A stretch of DNA of 64,000 nt from Rhipicephalus microplus (Eukaryota; Arthropoda; Arachnida; Ixodida; Ixodidae), in assembly GCF_043290135.1 (NCBI RefSeq), contig NW_027464602.1, forward strand, positions 2,046,001 to 2,110,000, read 5' to 3'. Shown piece by piece: positions 1 to 9,673 of this stretch. How positions within the stretch are numbered: the stretch's first letter is position 1; each line of letters begins with the position of its first letter. The notes below the pieces were generated by a model, which made no database searches, was not told the origin of the DNA, and saw nothing but the letters and a program-made list of their open reading frames with translations. The position numbers and the translations under genes are program-made.

Positions 1-6
1 GCAAAG

Positions 7-14
7 AAAAAAAA
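7..14 (-). terminator. Pol III T-run terminator (example)
   Basis: Eight T residues on the minus strand, about 10 nt beyond tRNA position 73. Nearly every unit has such a run (T6-T9 in most, some interrupted), placed where Pol III would stop after transcribing the tRNA-like body. T4-T5 is usually enough in animals. Confidence 0.75.
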
Positions 15-34
15 GCGCCGCACCACCACCGGGT

Positions 35-45
35 GGGCTCGAACC
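35..45 (-). promoter_or_regulatory. Pol III B box (example)
   Basis: Minus strand GGTTCGAGCCC spans the T arm and fits the TFIIIC B-box consensus GGTTCGANNCC. It is kept in most units and altered in definite sub-families (GGTTCCAGCCC, AGTTTCGAGCC, AATTTCGAGCC). Confidence 0.8.
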
Positions 46-78
46 TCCAACCTTTCGGTTAACAGCCGATCGCGCTAG

Positions 79-90
79 CCAATTGCGCCA
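79..90 (-). promoter_or_regulatory. Pol III A box (example)
   Basis: Minus strand TGGCGCAATTGG at tRNA positions 8-19 fits the eukaryotic A-box consensus TRGCNNAGYNGG apart from one A. It recurs once per unit at 148-bp spacing; some units read TGGCGCAGTTGG, a full match (for example the unit ending at 47858). Confidence 0.8.
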
Positions 91-171
91 CAGAGACAGT
101 CTTGCTCCACTCTCAACACCATCAGAACATATCTTCAAAGCTACAAGCGCAAAGAAAAAAAAGCGCTGCAC

Positions 172-245
172 CACCACCGGGTGGGCTCGAACCTCCAACC
201 TTTCGGTTAACAGCCGATCGCGCTAGCCAATTGCGCCACGGGGAC
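172..245 (-). tRNA. tRNA-Asn(GTT)-like unit, GTCCCCG acceptor type
   Basis: Second unit of the window. Same body as the first, but the acceptor 5' half is GTCCCCG, a variant seen throughout the array wherever the plus strand reads CACGGGGACAG. Anticodon GTT is kept (plus-strand AAC at 209-211). It carries the same A-A mismatches at 27:43 and 51:63 and lies 148 bp from the first unit. Confidence 0.72.
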
Positions 246-1940
246 AGTCTTGCTCCACCCTCACCACCATCAGAACATATCTTCAAAGCTATCAGCGCAA
301 AGAAAAAAAAAGCGCCGCCCCACCACCGGGTGTGCTCGAACCTCCAACCTTTCGGTTAACAGCCGATCGCGCTAGCCAATTGCGCCAGGGAGAAAGTCCT
401 GCTCCACTCTCACCACCATCAGAACATATCTTCAAAGCTATCAGCCCAAAGAAAAAAAAGCACCGCACCACCACCAGGTGGGCTCGAACCTCCAACCTTT
501 CGTTTAACAGCCAATCGCGCTAGCCAATTGCGCCACGGAGACAGTCCTGCTCCACTCTCACCACCATCAGAACATATCTTCAAAGCTATCAGCACAAAGA
601 AAAAAAAGCGCCGCACCACCACCGGGTAGGCTCGAAACTCCAACCTTTCGGTTAACAGCCGATCGCGCTAGCCAATTGCGCCATGGAGACAGTCCTGCTC
701 CACTCTCACCACCATCAGAACATATCTTCAAAGCTATCAGCCCAAAGAAAAAAAAGCACCGCACCACCACCGGGTGGGCTCGAACCTCCAACCTTTCGGT
801 TAACAGCCAATCGCGCTAGCCAATTGCGCCACGGAGACAGTCGTGCTCCACTCTCACCACCATCAGAACATATCTTCAAAGCTATTAGCGCAAAGAAAAA
901 AAGCGCCGCGCCACCACCGGGTGGGCTCGAACCTCCAACCTTTCGGTGAACAGCCGATCGCGCTAGCCAATTGCGCCACAGAGACACTCTTGCTCCACTC
1001 TCAACACCATCAGAACATATCTTCAAAGCTACAAGCGCAAAGAAAAAAAAGCGCCGCACCACCACCGGGTGGGCTCGAACCTCCAACCTTTCGGTTAACA
1101 GCCGATTGCGCAAGCCAATTGCGCCATGGAGACAGTCCTGCTCCACTCTCACCACCATCAGAACATATCTTCAAAGCTATTACCACAAAGAAAAAAAAGC
1201 GCCGCAACACCACCGGGTTGGCTCGATCCTCCAACCTTTCGGTTAACAGCCGATTGCGCTAGCCAATTGCGCCACGAAGACAGTCCTGCTGCACTCTCAC
1301 CACCATCAGAACATATCTTCAAAGCTATTACCGCAAAGAAAAAAGCAACACACCACTCCCGGGAGGGCTCGAAATTCCAACCTTTCGGTTAACAGCCGAT
1401 CGCGCTAGCCCATTGCGCCACGGAGACAGCCTTGCTCCACTCTCACCACCATCAGAACATATCTTCAAACTATCAGCGCAAAAAAAAAGCGCCGCACCAC
1501 CACCGGGTGGGCTCGAAATTCCAACCTTTTGGTTAACAGCCGATCGCGCTTGCCCATTGCGCCACGGGGACAGTCTTGCTCCACTCTCACCACCATCAGA
1601 ACATATCATCAAAGCTATCAGCCCAAAGAAAAAAAAGCGCCGCACCACCACCGGGTGGGCTCGAACCTTCAACCTTTCGGTTAACAGCCGATCGCACTAG
1701 CCAATTGCGCCATGGAGGCAGTCGTGCTCCACTCTTACCACCATCAGAACATATCTTTCAAGCTATCAGCCCAAAGAAAAAAAAAGCGCCGCACCACCAC
1801 CGGGTGGGCTCGAACCTCCAACCTTTTGGTTAACGGCCGATCGCGCTAGCCAATTGCGCCACGGAGACAATCGTGCTCCACACTCACCAACATCAGAAAA
1901 TATCTTCAAAGCTATCATCGCAAAGAAAAAAGCAACACAC

Positions 1941-2014
1941 CCCACCCGGGAGGGCTCGAACCTCCAACTTTTTGGTTAAAAGCCGATCGCGCTAACTTAT
2001 TGCGCCACGGGGAC
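1941..2014 (-). pseudogene. tRNA-like unit with TTT (Lys-type) anticodon
   Basis: The anticodon loop reads CTTTTAA (plus-strand AAA at 1978-1980), giving TTT in place of GTT. The T stem GGAGG/CCTCC is fully paired, but the D loop is AATAAGTTA, which has lost the conserved G18 G19 and weakens the A box. The same TTT loop recurs in units near 43255 and 45463 and, on a different background, near 52247, 57840 and 58433. The body is otherwise Asn-derived, so a real tRNA-Lys is unlikely. Confidence 0.6.
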
Positions 2015-2677
2015 AGTCTTGCTCCACTCTCACCACTATCAGAACATATCTTCAAAGCTATCAGTGCAAAGAAAAAAAAGCGCCGCACCACCACCAGGTG
2101 GGCTCGAACCTCCAACCTTTCGGTTAACAGCCGATCGCGCTAGCCAATTGCGCCACGGGGACAGTCTTGCTCCACCCTCACCACCATCAGAACATATCTT
2201 CAAAGCTATCAGCGCAAAGAAAAAAAAGCGCCGCACCACCACCGGCTGTGCTCGAACCTCCAACCTTTCGGTTAACAGCCGATCGCGCTAGCCAATTGCG
2301 CCAGGGAGACAGTCCTGCTCCACTCTCACCACCATCAGAACATATCTTCAAAGCTATCAGCCCAAAGAAAAAAAGCACCGGACCACCACCGGGTGGGCTC
2401 GAACCTCCAACCTTTCGTTTAACGGCCAATCGCGCTAGCCAATTGCGCCACGGAGACAGTCCTGCTCCACACTCACCACCATCAGAACATATCTTCAAAG
2501 CTATCAGCACAAAGAAAAAAAAGCGCCGCACCACCACCGGGTAGGCTCGAAACTCCAACCTTTCGGTTAACAGCCGATCGCGCTAGCCAATTGCGCCATG
2601 GAGACAGTCCTGCTCCACTCTCACCACCATCAGAACATATCTTCAAAGCTATTACCACAAAGAAAAAAGCAACACAC

Positions 2678-2751
2678 CACTCCTGGGAGGGCTCGAACCT
2701 CCAACCTTTTGGTTAACAGCCGATCGCGCAAGCCAATCGCGCCACGGAGAC
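2678..2751 (-). tRNA. tRNA-Asn(GTT)-like unit with fully paired T stem
   Basis: Representative of the sub-family whose plus strand reads CACTCCTGGGAGGGCTCG. The T stem is GGAGG / TTCGAGC / CCTCC, so the 51:63 A-A mismatch of the main family is here an A-T pair. Anticodon loop CTGTTAA is kept. The acceptor 3' half is CAGGAGT, pairing poorly with GTCTCCG (mismatches at 3:70 and 6:67). The trailer differs and leads into a T6 run. This looks like a structurally distinct lineage within the array, though many related units (GAAATTCC, GAAACTCC) have lost G53. Confidence 0.65.
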
Positions 2752-3079
2752 AGTCCTGCTCCACTCTCACCACCATCAGAACATATCTTCAAAGCTATTA
2801 GCGCAAAGAAAAAAAGCGCCGCGCCACCACCGGGTGGGCTCGAACCTCCAACCTTTCGGTTAACAGCCGATCGCGCTAACCCAATGCGCCACGGGGACAG
2901 TCTTGCTCCACTCTCACCACCATCAGAACATATCTTCAAAGCTATCAGCGCAAAGAAAAAAAAGCGCCGCACCACCACCGGGTGGGCTCGAACCTCCAAC
3001 CTTTCGGTTAACAGCCGATCGCGCTAGCCAATTGCGCCACGGAGACAGTCTTGCTCCCTTCTCACCACCATCAGAACAT

Positions 3080-5240
3080 ATCTTCAAAGCTATCAGCCCA
3101 AAGAAAAAAAAGCGCCGCACCACCACCGGGTGGGCTCGAACCTCCAACCTTTCGGTTAACAGCCGATCGCACTAGCCAATTGCGCCACGGAGACAGTCGT
3201 GCTCCACTCTTACTACCATCAGAACATATCTTCAAAGCTATCAGCGCAAAGAAAAAAGCAACACACCACTCCCGGGAGGGCTCGAACCTCCAACTTTTGG
3301 GTTAACAGCCGATCGCGCTGGCCAATTGCGACACGGAGACAGTCCTGCTGCACTCTCACCACCATTAGAACATATCTTTCAAGCTATCAGCCCAAGGAAT
3401 AAAAAGCGCCGACACCACCGGGTGGGCTCGAACCTCCAACCTTTTGGTTACCGGCCGATCGCGCTAGCCAATTGCGCCACGGAGACAATCGTGCTCCACG
3501 CTCACCACCATCAGAACATATCTTCAAAGCTATCAGTGCAAAGATAAAAGCAACACACCACTCCCGGGAGGGCTCGAAATTCCAACCTTTTGGTTAACAG
3601 CCCATCGCGCTAGCCCATTGCGCCACGGAGACAGTCTTACTCCACTCTCACCACCATCAGAACATGTCTTCAAAGCTATCAGCGCAAAGAAAAAAAGCGC
3701 CGCACCACCACCGGGTTGGCTCGAACCTCCAGCCTTTCGGTTAATGGCCGATCGCGCAAGCCAATTGCGCCACGGAGACAGTCATGCTCCACTCTCACCA
3801 CCATCAGAACATATCTTCAAAGCTATCAGCACAAAGAGAAAAAAGCGCCGCACCACCACCGGGTGGGCTCGAAACTCCAACCTTTCGGTTAACAGCCGAT
3901 CGTGCTAGCCAATCGCGCCATGGAGACAGTCCTGCTCCACTCTTACCACCATCAGAACATATCTTCAAAGCTATCAGCACAAAGAAAAAAGCAACACACC
4001 ACTCCCGGGAGGGCTCGAACCTCCAACTTTTCGGTTAACAGCCGATCGCGCTGGCCAATTGCTCCACGGAGACAGTCTTGCTCCACTCTCACCACCATTA
4101 GAACATATCTTTCAAGCTATCAGCCCAAAGAAAAAAAAAGCGCCGCACCACCACCGGGTGGGCTCGAACCTCCAACCTTTTGGTTAACGGCCGATCGCGC
4201 TAGCCAATTGCGCCACGGAGACAATCGTGCTCCACGCTCACCACCATCAGAAAATATCTTCAAAGCTATCATCGCAAAGAAAAAAGCAACACACCCAACC
4301 CGGGAGGGCTCGAACCTCCAACTTTTTGGTTAACAGCCGATCGCGCTAGCAAATGGCGCCACGGGGACAGTCCTGCTCCACTCTCACCACCGTCAGAACA
4401 TTTCTTCAGAGCTATCAGCCTAAAGAAAAAAAAGCGCCGCACCACCACCGGGTGGGCTCGAACCTACAACCTTTCGGTTAACAGCCGATCGCGCTAGCCA
4501 ATTGCGCCACAGAGACAGTCGTGCTTCACTCTCACCACCGTCAGACCATTTCTTCAGAGCTATCGCCCCAAAGAAAAAAAAAGCGCCGCACCACCACCGG
4601 GTGGGCTCGAACCTCCAACCTTTCGGTTAAAAGTTGATCACGTTAGCCAATTGCGCCACGGAGACAGTCCTGCTCCACTCTCACCACCGCCAGAACATTT
4701 CTTCAGAGCTATCAGCCCAAAGAAGAAAAAGCGCCGCACCACCACCGGGTGGGCTCAAAACTCCAACCTTTCGGTTATCAGCCGATCGCGCTAGCCAATT
4801 GCGCCATGAAGACAGTCCTGCTCCACTCTCACCACCATCAGAACATATCTTCAAAGCTATTAGCGCAAAAAAAAGCGCCGCGCCACCTTCGGGTGGGCTC
4901 GAACCTCCAACCTTTCGGTTAACAGCTGATCGCGCTAACCCATTGCGCCACGGGGACAGTCTTGCTCCACTCTCACCACTATCAGAACATATCTTCAAAG
5001 CTATCAGCGCAAAGAAAAAAAAGCGCCGCACCACCACCGGGTGGGCTCGAACCTCCAACCTTTCGGTTAACAGCCGATCGCGCTAGCCAATTGCGCCACA
5101 GAGACAGTCTTGCTCCACTCTCAACACCATCAGAACATATCTTCAAAGCTACAAGCGCAAAGAAAAAAAAGCGCTGCACCACCACCGGGTGGGCTCGAAC
5201 CTCCAACCTTTCGGTTAACAGCCGATCGCGCTAGCCAATT
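3080..5240. repeat. Block shared with 12.79-14.95 kb and 20.30-22.46 kb
   Basis: About 2.16 kb whose variant order recurs at +9711 bp and +17217 bp, including a distinctive unit with AAGGAATAAAAAGCGCCGAC near 3395 and the ATT-anticodon unit. It shows that this block existed before the 7.5-kb duplication. Confidence 0.8.
3706..3779 (-). pseudogene. tRNA-like unit with ATT anticodon and C33
   Basis: The plus strand has AAT at 3743-3745, giving anticodon ATT, and the near-universal U33 is replaced by C (loop CCATTAA). Variable-loop and T-stem boundary bases also differ (CCTCCAGCC on the plus strand). The same variant is present 9711 bp and 17217 bp downstream, so it was carried by block duplication. 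Loss of U33 argues against decoding. Confidence 0.6.
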
Positions 5241-6129
5241 GCGCCACGGGGACAGTCTTGCTCCACCCTCACCACCATCAGAACATATCTTCAAAGCTAT
5301 CAGCGCAAAGAAAAAAAAAGCGCCGCCCCACCACCGGGTGTGCTCGAACCTCCAACCTTTCGGTTAACAGCCGATCGCGCTAGCCAATTGCGCCAGGGAG
5401 AAAGTCCTGCTCCACTCTCACCACCATCAGAACATATCTTCAAAGCTATCAGCCCAAAGAAAAAAAGCGCCGCGCCACCACCGGGTGGGCTCGAACCTCC
5501 AACCTTTCGGTGAACAGCCGATCGCGCTAGCCAATTGCGCCACAGAGACACTCTTGCTCCACTCTCAACACCATCAGAACATATCTTCAAAGCTACAAGC
5601 GCAAAGAAAAAAAAGCGCCGCACCACCACCGGGTGGGCTCGAACCTCCAACCTTTCGGTCAACAGCCGATTGCGCAAGCCAATTGCGCCACGGAGACAGT
5701 CCTGCTCCACTCTCACCACCATCAGAACATATCTTCAAAGCTATCAGCCCAAAGAAAAAAAGCACCGCACCACCACCGGGTGGGCTCGAACTTCCAACCT
5801 TTCGGTTAACAGCCAATCGCGCTAGCCAATTGCGCCACGGAGACAGTCCTGCTTCACTCTCACCACCATCAGAACATATCTTCAAAGCTATCAGCACAAA
5901 GAAAAAAAAGCGCCACACCACCACCAGGTGGGCTCGAACCTCCAACCTTTCGTTTAACAGCCAATCGCGCTAGCCAATTGCGCCACGGAGACAGTCCTGC
6001 TCCACTCTCACCACCATCAGAACATATCTTCAAAGCTATCAGCACAAAGAAAAAAAAGCGCCGCACCACCACCGGGTAGGCTCGAAACTCCAACCTTTCG
6101 GTTAACAGCCGATCGCGCTAGCCAATTGC

Positions 6130-7616
6130 GCCATGGAGACAGTCCTGCTCCACTCTCACCACCATCAGAACATATCTTCAAAGCTATCAGCCCAAAGAAA
6201 AAAAAGCACCGCACCACCACCGGGTGGGCTCGAACCTCCAACCTTTCGGTTAACAGCCAATCGCGCTAGCCAATTGCGCCACGGAGACAGTCGTGCTCCA
6301 CTCTCACCACCATCAGAACATATCTTCAAAGCTATTAGCGCAAAGAAAAAAAGCGCCGCGCCACCACCGGGTGGGCTCGAACCTCCAACCTTTCGGTGAA
6401 CAGCCGATCGCGCTAGCCAATTGCGCCACAGAGACACTCTTGCTCCACTCTCAACACCATCAGAACATATCTTCAAAGCTACAAGCGCAAAGAAAAAAAA
6501 GCGCCGCACCACCACCGGGTGGGCTCGAACCTCCAACCTTTCGGTTAACAGCCGATTGCGCAAGCCAATTGCGCCACGGAGACAGTCCTGCTCCACTCTC
6601 ACCACCATCAGAACATATCTTCAAAGCTATCAGCCCAAAGAAAAAAAGCACCGCACCACCACCGGGTGGGCTCGAACTTCCAACCTTTCGGTTAACAGCC
6701 AATCGCGCTAGCCAATTGCGCCACGGAGACAGTCCTGCTTCACTCTCACCACCATCAGAACATATCTTCAAAGCTATCAGCACAAAGAAAAAAAAGCGCC
6801 ACACCATCATCGGGTGGGCTCGAACCTCCAACCTTTCGGTTAACAGCCGATCGCGCAAGCCAATTGCGCCACGGAGACAGTCCTGCTCCACACTCACCAC
6901 CGTCATAACATTTCTTCAGAGCTTTCACCCCAAAGAAAAAAAAGCGCCGCACCACCACCGGGTGGGCTCGAACCTCCAACCTTTCAGTTAACTGCCGATC
7001 GCGCTAGCCGAATGCGCCATGGAGACAGTCCTGGTCCACTCTCACCACCATCAGAACATATCTTCAAAGCTATCAGCGCAAAGAAAAAAAAGCGCCGCGC
7101 CACCACCGGGTGGGCTCGAACCTCCAACCTTTCGGTTATCAGCCGATCGCGCTAACCCATTGCGCCACGGGGACAGTCTTGCTCCACTCTCACCACTATC
7201 AAAACATATCTTCAAAGCTATCAGCGCAAAGAAAAAAAAGCGCCGCACCACCACCGGGTGGGCTCGAACCTCCAACCTTTCGGTTAACAGCCGATCGCGC
7301 TAGCCAATTGCGCCACAGAGACAGTCTTGCTCCACTCTCAACACCATCAGAACATATCTTCAAACCTACAAGCGCAAAGAAAAAAAGCGCCGCACCACCA
7401 CCGGGTGGGCTCGAACCTCCAACCTTTCGGTTAACAGCCGATCGCGCTAGCCAATTGCGCCACGGGGACAGTCTTGCTCCACTCTCACCACCATCAGAAC
7501 ATATCTTCAAAGCTATCAGCGCAAAGAAAAAAAGCGCCGCACCACCACCGGGTGGGCTCGAACCTCCAACCTTTCGGTTAACAGCCGATCGCGCTAGCCC
7601 ATTGCGCCAGGAAGAC
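6130..7616. repeat. Block shared with 15.69-17.18 kb and later copies
   Basis: Ten units recur at +9564 bp, again at about 23.35-24.83 kb and again at about 26.59-28.08 kb, marked by units reading CACCATCATCGGGTGGG and CCGTCATAACATTTC. Confidence 0.8.
7101..7174 (-). pseudogene. tRNA-like unit with GAT (Ile-type) anticodon
   Basis: The anticodon loop reads CTGATAA (plus-strand ATC at 7138-7140): GTT has become GAT by one change. A box (TGGCGCAATGGG) and B box remain. The GAT form is frequent between 4.7 and 39.6 kb, for example at 4777-4779, and follows the higher-order duplications. Animal cytosolic tRNA-Ile uses AAT, and the body is Asn-derived, so I read this as a drifting pseudo-anticodon. 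Confidence 0.6.
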
Positions 7617-7689
7617 AGTCTTGCTCCACTCTCACCACCATCAGAACATATCTTCAAAGCTATCAGCCCAAAGAAAAAAAGCACCCCAC

Positions 7690-7763
7690 CACCACCGGGT
7701 GGGCTGGAACCTCCAACCTTTCGGTTAACAGCTGATCGCGTTAGCCAATTGCGCCACGGAGAC
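7690..7763 (-). pseudogene. tRNA-like unit with altered B box
   Basis: Member of the sub-family whose plus strand reads GGGTGGGCTGGAACC. The B box is GGTTCCAGCCC, so the conserved purine at position 57 is C, a change expected to weaken TFIIIC binding. Anticodon GTT is kept. A second marker is the GCACCCCACC trailer. Copies recur at about 10.63, 18.13, 24.91 and 28.15 kb. Confidence 0.6.
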
Positions 7764-8717
7764 AGTCCTGCTCCACTCTCACCACCATCAGAACATATCT
7801 TCAAAGCTATCAGCACAAAGAGAAAAAAGCGCCGCACCACCACCGGGTGGGCTCGAAACTCCAACCTTTCGGTTAACAGCCGATCGCGCTAGCCAATTGC
7901 GCCATGGAGACAGTCCTGCTCCACTCTCACCACCATCAGAACATATCTTCAAAGCTATTACCACAAAGAAAAAAAAGCGCCGCAACACCACCGGGTGGGC
8001 TCGAACCTCCAAACTTTCGGTTAACAGCTGATCGCGCTAGCCAATTGCGCCACGAAGACAGTCCTGCTGCACTCTCACCACCATCAGAACATATCTTCAA
8101 AGCTATTACCGCAAAGAAAAAAGCAACACACCACTCCCGGGAGGGCTCGAAATTCCAACCTTTCGGTTAACAGCCGATCGCGCTAGCCCATTGCGCCACG
8201 GAGACAGTCTTGCTCCACTCTCACCACCATCAGAACATATCTTCAAACTATCAGCGCAAAAAAAAGCCCCGCACCACCACCGGGTGGGCTCGTAATTCCA
8301 ACCTTTTGGTTAACAGCCGATCGCGCTTGCCCATTGCGCCACGGGCACAGTCTTGCTCCACTCTCACCACCATCAGAACATATCATCAAAGCTATCAGCC
8401 CAAAGAAAAAAAAGCGCCGCACCACCACCGGGTGGGCTCGAACCTTCAACCTTTCGGTTAACAGCCGATCGCACTAGCCAACTGCGCCACGGAGGCAGTC
8501 GTGCTCCACTCTTACCACCATCAGAACATATCTTCAAAGCTATCAGCACAAAGAAAAAAGCAACACACCACTCCCGGGAGGGCTCAAACCTCAAACTTTT
8601 CGGTTAACAGCCGATCGCGCTGGCCAATTGCTCCATGGAGACAGTCCTGCTCCACTCTCACCACCATTAGAACATATCTTTCAAGCTATCAGCCCAAAGA
8701 AAAAAAAAGCGCCGCAC

Positions 8718-8791
8718 CACCACCGGGTGGGCTCGAACCTCCAACCTTTTGGTTAACGGCCGATCGCGCTAGCCAATTGCGCCACGGAGAC
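8718..8791 (-). pseudogene. tRNA-Asn-like unit lacking U33
   Basis: The anticodon loop is CCGTTAA: anticodon GTT is intact but U33 is C. It is one of a lineage marked by GGTTAACGGCCG on the plus strand and by a 5' flank reading CAATCGTGCTCCACGCTCAC, repeated at about 4.2, 11.7, 13.9, 19.2, 21.4, 26.0, 29.2 and 37.1 kb. A box and B box are intact. Confidence 0.6.
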
Positions 8792-9673
8792 AATCGTGCT
8801 CCACGCTCACCACCATCAGAAAATATCTTCAAAGCTATCATCGCAAAGAAAAAACCAACACACCCCACCCGGGAGGGCTCGAACCTCCAACTTTTTGGTT
8901 AACAGCCGATCGCGCTAACCCATTGCGCCACGGGGACAGTCTTGCTCCACTCTCACCACTATCAGAACATATCTTCAAAGCTATCAGCGCAAAGAAAAAA
9001 AAGCGCCGCACCACCACCGGGTGGGCTCGAAACTCCAACCTTTCGGTTATCAGCCGATCGCGCTAGCCAAGTGCGCCACAGAGACAGTCTTGCTCCACTC
9101 TCACCACCATCAGAACATATCCTCAAAGCTATCAGCCCAAAGAAAAAAAGCACCCCACCACCACCGGGTGGGCTGGAACCTCCAACCTTTCGGTTAACAG
9201 CTGATCGCGTTAGCCAATTGCGCCACGGAGACAGTCTTGCTCCACTCTCACCACTATCAGAACATATCTTCAAAGCTATCAGCGCAAAGAAAAAAAAGCG
9301 CCGCACCACCACCGGGTGGGCTCGAACCTCCAACCTTTCGGTTAACAGCCGATCGCGCTAGCCAATTGCGCCACAGAGACAGTCTTGCTCCACTCTCAAC
9401 ACCATTAGAACATATCTTCAAAGCTACAAGCGCAAAGAAAAAAAAGCGCCGCACCACCACCGGGTGGGCTCGAACCTCCAACCTTTCGGTTAACAGCCGA
9501 TTGCGCAAGCCAATTGCGCCACGGAGACAGTCCTGCTCCACTCTCACCACCATCAGAACATATCTTCAAAGCTATCAGCCCAAAGAAAAAAAGCAACACA
9601 CCCCACCCGGGAGGGCTCGAACCTCCAACTTTTTGGTTAACAGCCGATCGCGCTAACCCATTGCGCCACGGGG

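Larger units (their letters stand above)
24..97 (-). tRNA. tRNA-Asn(GTT)-like unit, reference example
   Basis: A 74-nt cloverleaf read on the minus strand. Acceptor 5' half GTCTCTG; D arm GCGC / AATTGGCTA / GCGC; anticodon arm ATCGG / CTGTTAA / CCGAA; variable loop AGGTT; T arm GGAGG / TTCGAGC / CCACC; acceptor 3' half CGGTGGT. Anticodon GTT lies opposite 61-63. D arm, anticodon loop and T loop match eukaryotic tRNA-Asn almost base for base. Departures: A-A at 27:43, A-A at 51:63, T-T at 4:69, and G-T or T-G wobbles at 1:72 and 2:71, because the acceptor 3' half is a GGT repeat rather than the complement of the 5' half. Pol III signals look intact. Whether it is transcribed, processed or charged cannot be told; a tRNA-derived pseudogene or short non-coding RNA is as likely as a working tRNA. 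Confidence 0.75.
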
